A stretch of DNA of 9,477 nt from Komagataeibacter kakiaceti JCM 25156 (GTDB taxonomy: Bacteria; Pseudomonadota; Alphaproteobacteria; Acetobacterales; Acetobacteraceae). The notes beneath the pieces are model-generated. The model was given only the letters and a program-made list of their open reading frames with translations. It was not told where the DNA came from and ran no database searches. Positions 7,318 through 9,477 of this stretch are shown here, piece after piece; the first letter of the stretch is position 1, and each line of letters opens with the position of its first letter. The position numbers were made by a program, and so were the translations under genes. The stretch is taken from NCBI RefSeq assembly GCF_000613305.1, contig NZ_BAIO01000062.1, positions 1 to 9,477 of the forward strand, in the 5' to 3' direction.

Positions 7318-7535
7318 CCGGTTCCGCTTATACCACGGTAGCCGATATCAGCACGGCGAACGCCGCGACCGGTGTATTCAACACCGGAACGCATACGGCG
7401 GGGAATGTCCCGTCCTCTTCCAGCGTGTCTGGCGCTTACCACGAACTGAACTTTGACGCCTCTGCTGTTGCACGGACGGCGACGGAAACGCGCCCCGTCA
7501 ACATGGCATGGAACGCGATCGTAAGGGCTGCATAA
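7215..7535 (+). pseudogene. Tail-collar domain, C-terminal fragment (frame-broken)
   Basis: The frame that opens just before 7215 continues the collar domain exactly where the previous fragment loses it: PDMRGKFVRAWDDGAGID, the classic LPDLRG.F.RGWDDGRG motif. It goes on with SVQQDAVQEMTGS and the conserved C-terminus ARTATETRPVNMAWNAIVRAA. The ATG at 7215 is the Met of PDMRG, in the middle of a conserved motif, so it is unlikely to be a true start. One extra base around 7207-7212 (for example CCCC instead of CCC) would restore FPSGVLPDMRGKF. The piece is well conserved to its stop, which suggests recent breakage or a sequencing error. A gene caller could report this 106-residue piece as an intact protein. 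Confidence 0.72.
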
Positions 7536-7538
7536 ATA

Positions 7539-8063
7539 ATGACACCATCGAAACCCCGCACCACCCTCGATTCTTCCGGATTTGCCGCCTCTCCGGGCTG
7601 GGTGACTGTTCACAACTATGCCAGACATACCGGCGAATACAGATCGACATCGGATGTGCTGCTTGCGCGGGGTGTCGGCATTCCCGCCCTGGCCACCACA
7701 ACGGACCCGCCAGACGCCAAGGAGGGTTTTGCCCGTGTTTTCGTCAATGGGGCGTGGTCCCATGTCGAAGATCATCGGGGCGAAGTCTGGTATGACAGGG
7801 ATACCGGCCGCGCCGTAAAGGTCTCAGGTCTTGGGCCGGTTGACCCCGCCGTGCATGTGGCGACGAAGCCCGTAATCACGATACCGCTTGCGACACAGGC
7901 CGCCACGGCGCTGGCGCAGGCCCGCACCCATGTCCTGCACCACTACAAGCTGCTGGATGAGCCGACACCGGCGGTCTGGATTGCTTATCTGAAGGCCCTC
8001 ATGGCCATTTCGGATGGCACCGATACGGCCAGCACCGTTCTGCCCGCCCGACCCGCGCAATGA
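7539..8063 (+). CDS. Probable tail fibre assembly protein
   Basis: This 174-residue protein follows directly after the fibre and collar, the position of the fibre-assembly chaperone gene U in Mu. The N-terminal part has the layout common to such proteins: VHNYARHTGEYRSTSDV, then a Pro/Thr linker with TTTDPPDAKEGFARVFVNGA (53-72), then DHRGEVWYDRDTGRAV (78-93). The C-terminal 65 residues are helical with Ala-rich turns and end in a W-x-AY-x-KAL motif (about 147-153), recalling the DUF4376/tail-assembly C-terminus. It would bind and fold fibre trimers. The assignment rests on position and general layout, not on a catalytic motif. The ATG lies three bases after the collar stop, and AAGG about 12 bases upstream is a distant ribosome site. 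Confidence 0.65.
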   Translation: MTPSKPRTTLDSSGFAASPGWVTVHNYARHTGEYRSTSDVLLARGVGIPALATTTDPPDAKEGFARVFVNGAWSHVEDHRGEVWYDRDTGRAVKVSGLGPVDPAVHVATKPVITIPLATQAATALAQARTHVLHHYKLLDEPTPAVWIAYLKALMAISDGTDTASTVLPARPAQ

Positions 8064-8081
8064 TAACCGGAGATATCCACC

Positions 8082-8378
8082 ATGACCGATGCAGCTTCCA
8101 CGACCACCACCGCGACTGACCAGACCGCAACGCCAGCAGTTCCCGCACCCCAGAACTATGTTCTGTACCGCACGGCCCAGCTTGGCTGGCAGCAGGTCGG
8201 CTATGTCATCATGCCCATGATGCTCGCCAGTGCCGATGCCTACACGCCGCCCGCTGGCATGGCGCTGGGACTTGATGCGGCAGGGGATTATCCGGCGGGA
8301 AGCATCTATACGCCTGCGACTACACAGACTGCCGCGACCGCCACGGCGGAAACACCCGCTTCCGCTACAGGCACGTGA
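8082..8378 (+). CDS. Small Ala/Thr-rich phage protein, unknown function
   Basis: I do not recognise this 98-residue protein. Both ends are low complexity (TTTTATDQTATPAVPAP at the start, TQTAATATAETPASATGT at the end). A central ordered part (about 25-80) contains YVLYRTAQLGWQQVGYVIMP and AYTPPAGMALGLDAAGDYPAGS. No signal peptide or membrane segment is evident. The start is well supported: GGAG nine bases before the ATG is the best ribosome site in this half of the window. The stop shares bases with the GTG of the next gene (GTGA), so the two are probably translated together. It sits between the fibre genes and likely late functions, so a minor virion or accessory protein is the best guess. 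Confidence 0.65.
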   Translation: MTDAASTTTTATDQTATPAVPAPQNYVLYRTAQLGWQQVGYVIMPMMLASADAYTPPAGMALGLDAAGDYPAGSIYTPATTQTAATATAETPASATGT

Positions 8379-8713
8379 GCGGATTCGTCATCAAGCAGGG
8401 CAACACATTCCGCCTTGCCGCCCTGATCCGCGATTATCGTGGTGCCGTGCTGGACCTGACGGGATGTGTGTTCACCAGCCAGCTTCGTGATGTGCTGGGG
8501 AACCTGCTGGCCGACCTGACGGTCCAGCAGGTTCCCGGCCGCACCGGTGTCCTACAGATCGGCAGCACGGCTGACACCGGCGCGTGGGCACCATCGCTAT
8601 ATCGCTGTGACCTGCGCGTGGTCTGGCCTGATGGCACCATCCAGTCGAGCCATACCTTTCCCGTTACCGTTATTGCGGGCGTGACAGTGCCCGCCGCAGG
8701 CAATCCCGCATGA
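8375..8713 (+). CDS. Small beta-rich protein, BppU/Ig-like fold likely
   Basis: The 112-residue product starts at GTG 8375 inside the GTGA overlap. The pattern GNTFRLAALIRDYRGAVLDL (9-28), TGCVFTSQLRD, then TGVLQIGSTADTGAWAPSLY (58-77) and CDLRVVWPDGTIQSSHTFPV (79-98) is that of a single all-beta domain. Similar N-terminal domains occur in baseplate upper proteins and many small phage tail proteins. It resembles a virion decoration or fibre-associated protein; this is a fold-level guess without a catalytic motif. The start has only a weak ribosome site, so it probably depends on coupling. The stop again forms ATGA with a downstream ATG at 8710. Confidence 0.68.
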   Translation: MSGFVIKQGNTFRLAALIRDYRGAVLDLTGCVFTSQLRDVLGNLLADLTVQQVPGRTGVLQIGSTADTGAWAPSLYRCDLRVVWPDGTIQSSHTFPVTVIAGVTVPAAGNPA

Positions 8714-8741
8714 ATGACGCCGTTCTCCTGACCAATCAGCC

Positions 8742-8978
8742 ATGGTGGTCGAGATTGCACCCGGCAATGCCGCGACAGCGCCGCTGTCCATAAGTTCCGT
8801 GTCATTCGACGGCACCGGCAACCTGACCGTCACCCTGTCTGACGGCACTGTGCTGGAACCGGTGCCCTGCGCGCAGAAGATCGCGGGCGCATTCGGTGGC
8901 GTCGCCCTGGTCGTGGTGGATGCGGCGGGGAACCTGCTGGCGAATGGAAAGCCGGTTGGCATGGTGGCGGCATCATGA
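8742..8978 (+). CDS. Small beta-rich phage protein, start probably lost by -1 lesion
   Basis: The frame gives 78 residues with strands such as SSVSFDGTGNLTVTLSDGTV and VALVVVDAAGNLLANGKPVG, typical of small fibre-like tail proteins; I do not know its function. The ATG at 8742 has no ribosome site. Thirty-two bases earlier, ATG 8710 overlaps the preceding stop in an ATGA with AGG nine bases upstream, and begins MNDAVLLTNQP, but that frame stops at 8793 after 27 codons. Joining MNDAVLLTNQP to MVVEIAPGN needs one extra base near 8740 (CCC ATG instead of CC ATG). The true gene was therefore probably 8710-8978 and is now broken or mis-sequenced. It could alternatively be intact from 8742. Confidence 0.55.
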   Translation: MVVEIAPGNAATAPLSISSVSFDGTGNLTVTLSDGTVLEPVPCAQKIAGAFGGVALVVVDAAGNLLANGKPVGMVAAS

Positions 8979-9391
8979 TCGGGCATGTGTTCGATGTGGT
9001 GAATGCCTGGTCTGGCCTGATCGAGGGCATTCTGGGGGTTGTCGGGGGCTGGTGTGGCAATGTGGCGAAAAACCGGATTTCCAGACGCCAGGAGCAGCTT
9101 GCCGCAGGCCAGCAGGCGCTGGCGCTGGTTGCGCAGACCCGTGAACTGATAGGTGAGTATATCCAGCGCACCGATATGCTGACGCACCAGTTATGGGTGC
9201 GAGATGATGTAATTCAGGAAGTCTATGCCCAGGCTATCGCGGCACGCTTACTGGTATATGAGCTTGATGCCAATGCGGGACGGCCACCGCGACAGTTCGA
9301 TCCGCTACCGTCCTATCCCGTCATGCCCGTGAGCCAGCAGGATGAAGGTACGCCCTCACCGGAACACGAAGACATAAAAAAAGAGGTCTGA
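8975..9391 (+). CDS. Unknown protein with hydrophobic N-terminus and long helix
   Basis: The 138-residue protein is not recognised. Residues 9-28 (NAWSGLIEGILGVVGGWCGN) are hydrophobic and Gly-rich, a possible membrane-association or amphipathic segment interrupted by one Glu. A basic patch KNRISRRQ follows, then a long predicted helix (about 38-92) with many Gln, Ala and Leu. The C-terminal 40 residues are Pro-rich and charged (GRPPRQFDPLPSYP ... EHEDIKKEV). This layout would fit a membrane-anchored late protein such as a lysis accessory (spanin-like) factor, but no family motif is visible, so this is speculation. The ATG overlaps the previous stop, with GGTGG seven bases upstream. The stop lies inside the minus-strand terminator hairpin. 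Confidence 0.65.
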   Translation: MIGHVFDVVNAWSGLIEGILGVVGGWCGNVAKNRISRRQEQLAAGQQALALVAQTRELIGEYIQRTDMLTHQLWVRDDVIQEVYAQAIAARLLVYELDANAGRPPRQFDPLPSYPVMPVSQQDEGTPSPEHEDIKKEV

Positions 9392-9401
9392 GGGGCCTCT
9401 T
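9376..9401 (-). terminator. Intrinsic terminator for the minus strand
   Basis: Arms AAGAGGTC (9381-9388) and GGCCTCTT (9394-9401) form an 8-base-pair stem with one T-G wobble around the loop TGAGG. On the minus strand it is followed at once by seven T (9382-9376), the classic intrinsic terminator form. On the + strand there is no T run after the stem, so it would act poorly on the phage operon. It sits between the end of the + operon and an open frame arriving from the right on the minus strand. Confidence 0.65.
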
Positions 9402-9405
9402 ATCG

Positions 9406-9477
9406 TCATCTAAGAGCAGTTCTGTGGGGTTCCATTTCTTCTGTCCCGCAGTTCCAAACCTGTTGGCGCGCTACAGC
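9406..9477 (-). CDS. Possible C-terminal end of a convergent gene (partial)
   Basis: Reading the minus strand from the right edge, one frame is open for 23 codons and ends at TGA (9408-9406), five bases before the terminator hairpin. It reads AVARQQVWNCG... to ...HRTALR. A second minus frame is also open and ends at TAG (9412-9410), so the frame is not settled. The product is not identifiable. The main support is the well-placed minus-strand terminator, which implies that some gene converges here. Confidence 0.25.
   Translation of the reverse strand, partial: AVARQQVWNCGTEEMEPHRTALR

Noticed and set aside
5897..7535. Invertible fibre segment like the Mu G region
   Set aside because: No inverted crossover sites or opposite-strand fibre copy and no invertase gene are visible in the window.
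9392..9477. tRNA or attachment site at the right edge
   Set aside because: No cloverleaf or T-loop pattern could be found, and no matching direct repeat exists in the window.

Overview
The window is the distal tail and baseplate part of a Mu-like contractile-tailed (myovirus) prophage or phage, read entirely on the + strand. DNA is GC-rich. Together with the protein style (Ala/Gly-rich, short Acetobacteraceae-like tail proteins) this suggests an alphaproteobacterial host, most likely an acetic acid bacterium. The host assignment is inference; no host gene is complete here.

Layout: (1) 2-190, C-terminal end of an upstream protein, by position probably the tape measure. (2) 187-5897, six intact genes in exactly the order of phage Mu genes N, P, 45, 46, 47 and 48: DNA circularisation/tail hub protein, baseplate hub, spike, gp25-like wedge protein, J-like wedge protein, and the tail-fibre adaptor. 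(3) 5897-7535, a tail fibre with a 67-residue internal repeat, followed by a tail-collar domain that is out of frame with the fibre and is itself broken by a second -1 shift. (4) 7539-8063, a likely tail-fibre assembly protein. (5) 8082-9391, four small genes of unknown role: an Ala/Thr-rich protein, a beta-rich Ig/BppU-like protein, a small beta-rich protein that may also carry a -1 lesion, and a protein with a hydrophobic N-terminus and a long helix. (6) 9376-9477, a hairpin with a T run on the minus strand, just downstream of an open frame entering from the right on the minus strand; this looks like the convergent end of the next gene.

Most neighbouring genes overlap by 1-4 bases (ATGA, GTGA or TGATG), so the module looks like one translationally coupled late operon. 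No promoter is visible inside it. The proteins would build one structure: gp44-like hub plus gp45-like spike at the tail tip, gp46/gp47-like wedges around it, gp48-like protein connecting the fibre, and a chaperone for fibre folding.

The most notable observation is a cluster of apparent single-base deletions, all of the same sign (two certain in the fibre/collar gene, one probable in a small downstream gene), beside an intact upstream baseplate operon. They either mark real decay of the host-recognition end of the prophage or are sequence errors. I did not see a clear new defence, transfer or regulatory system.
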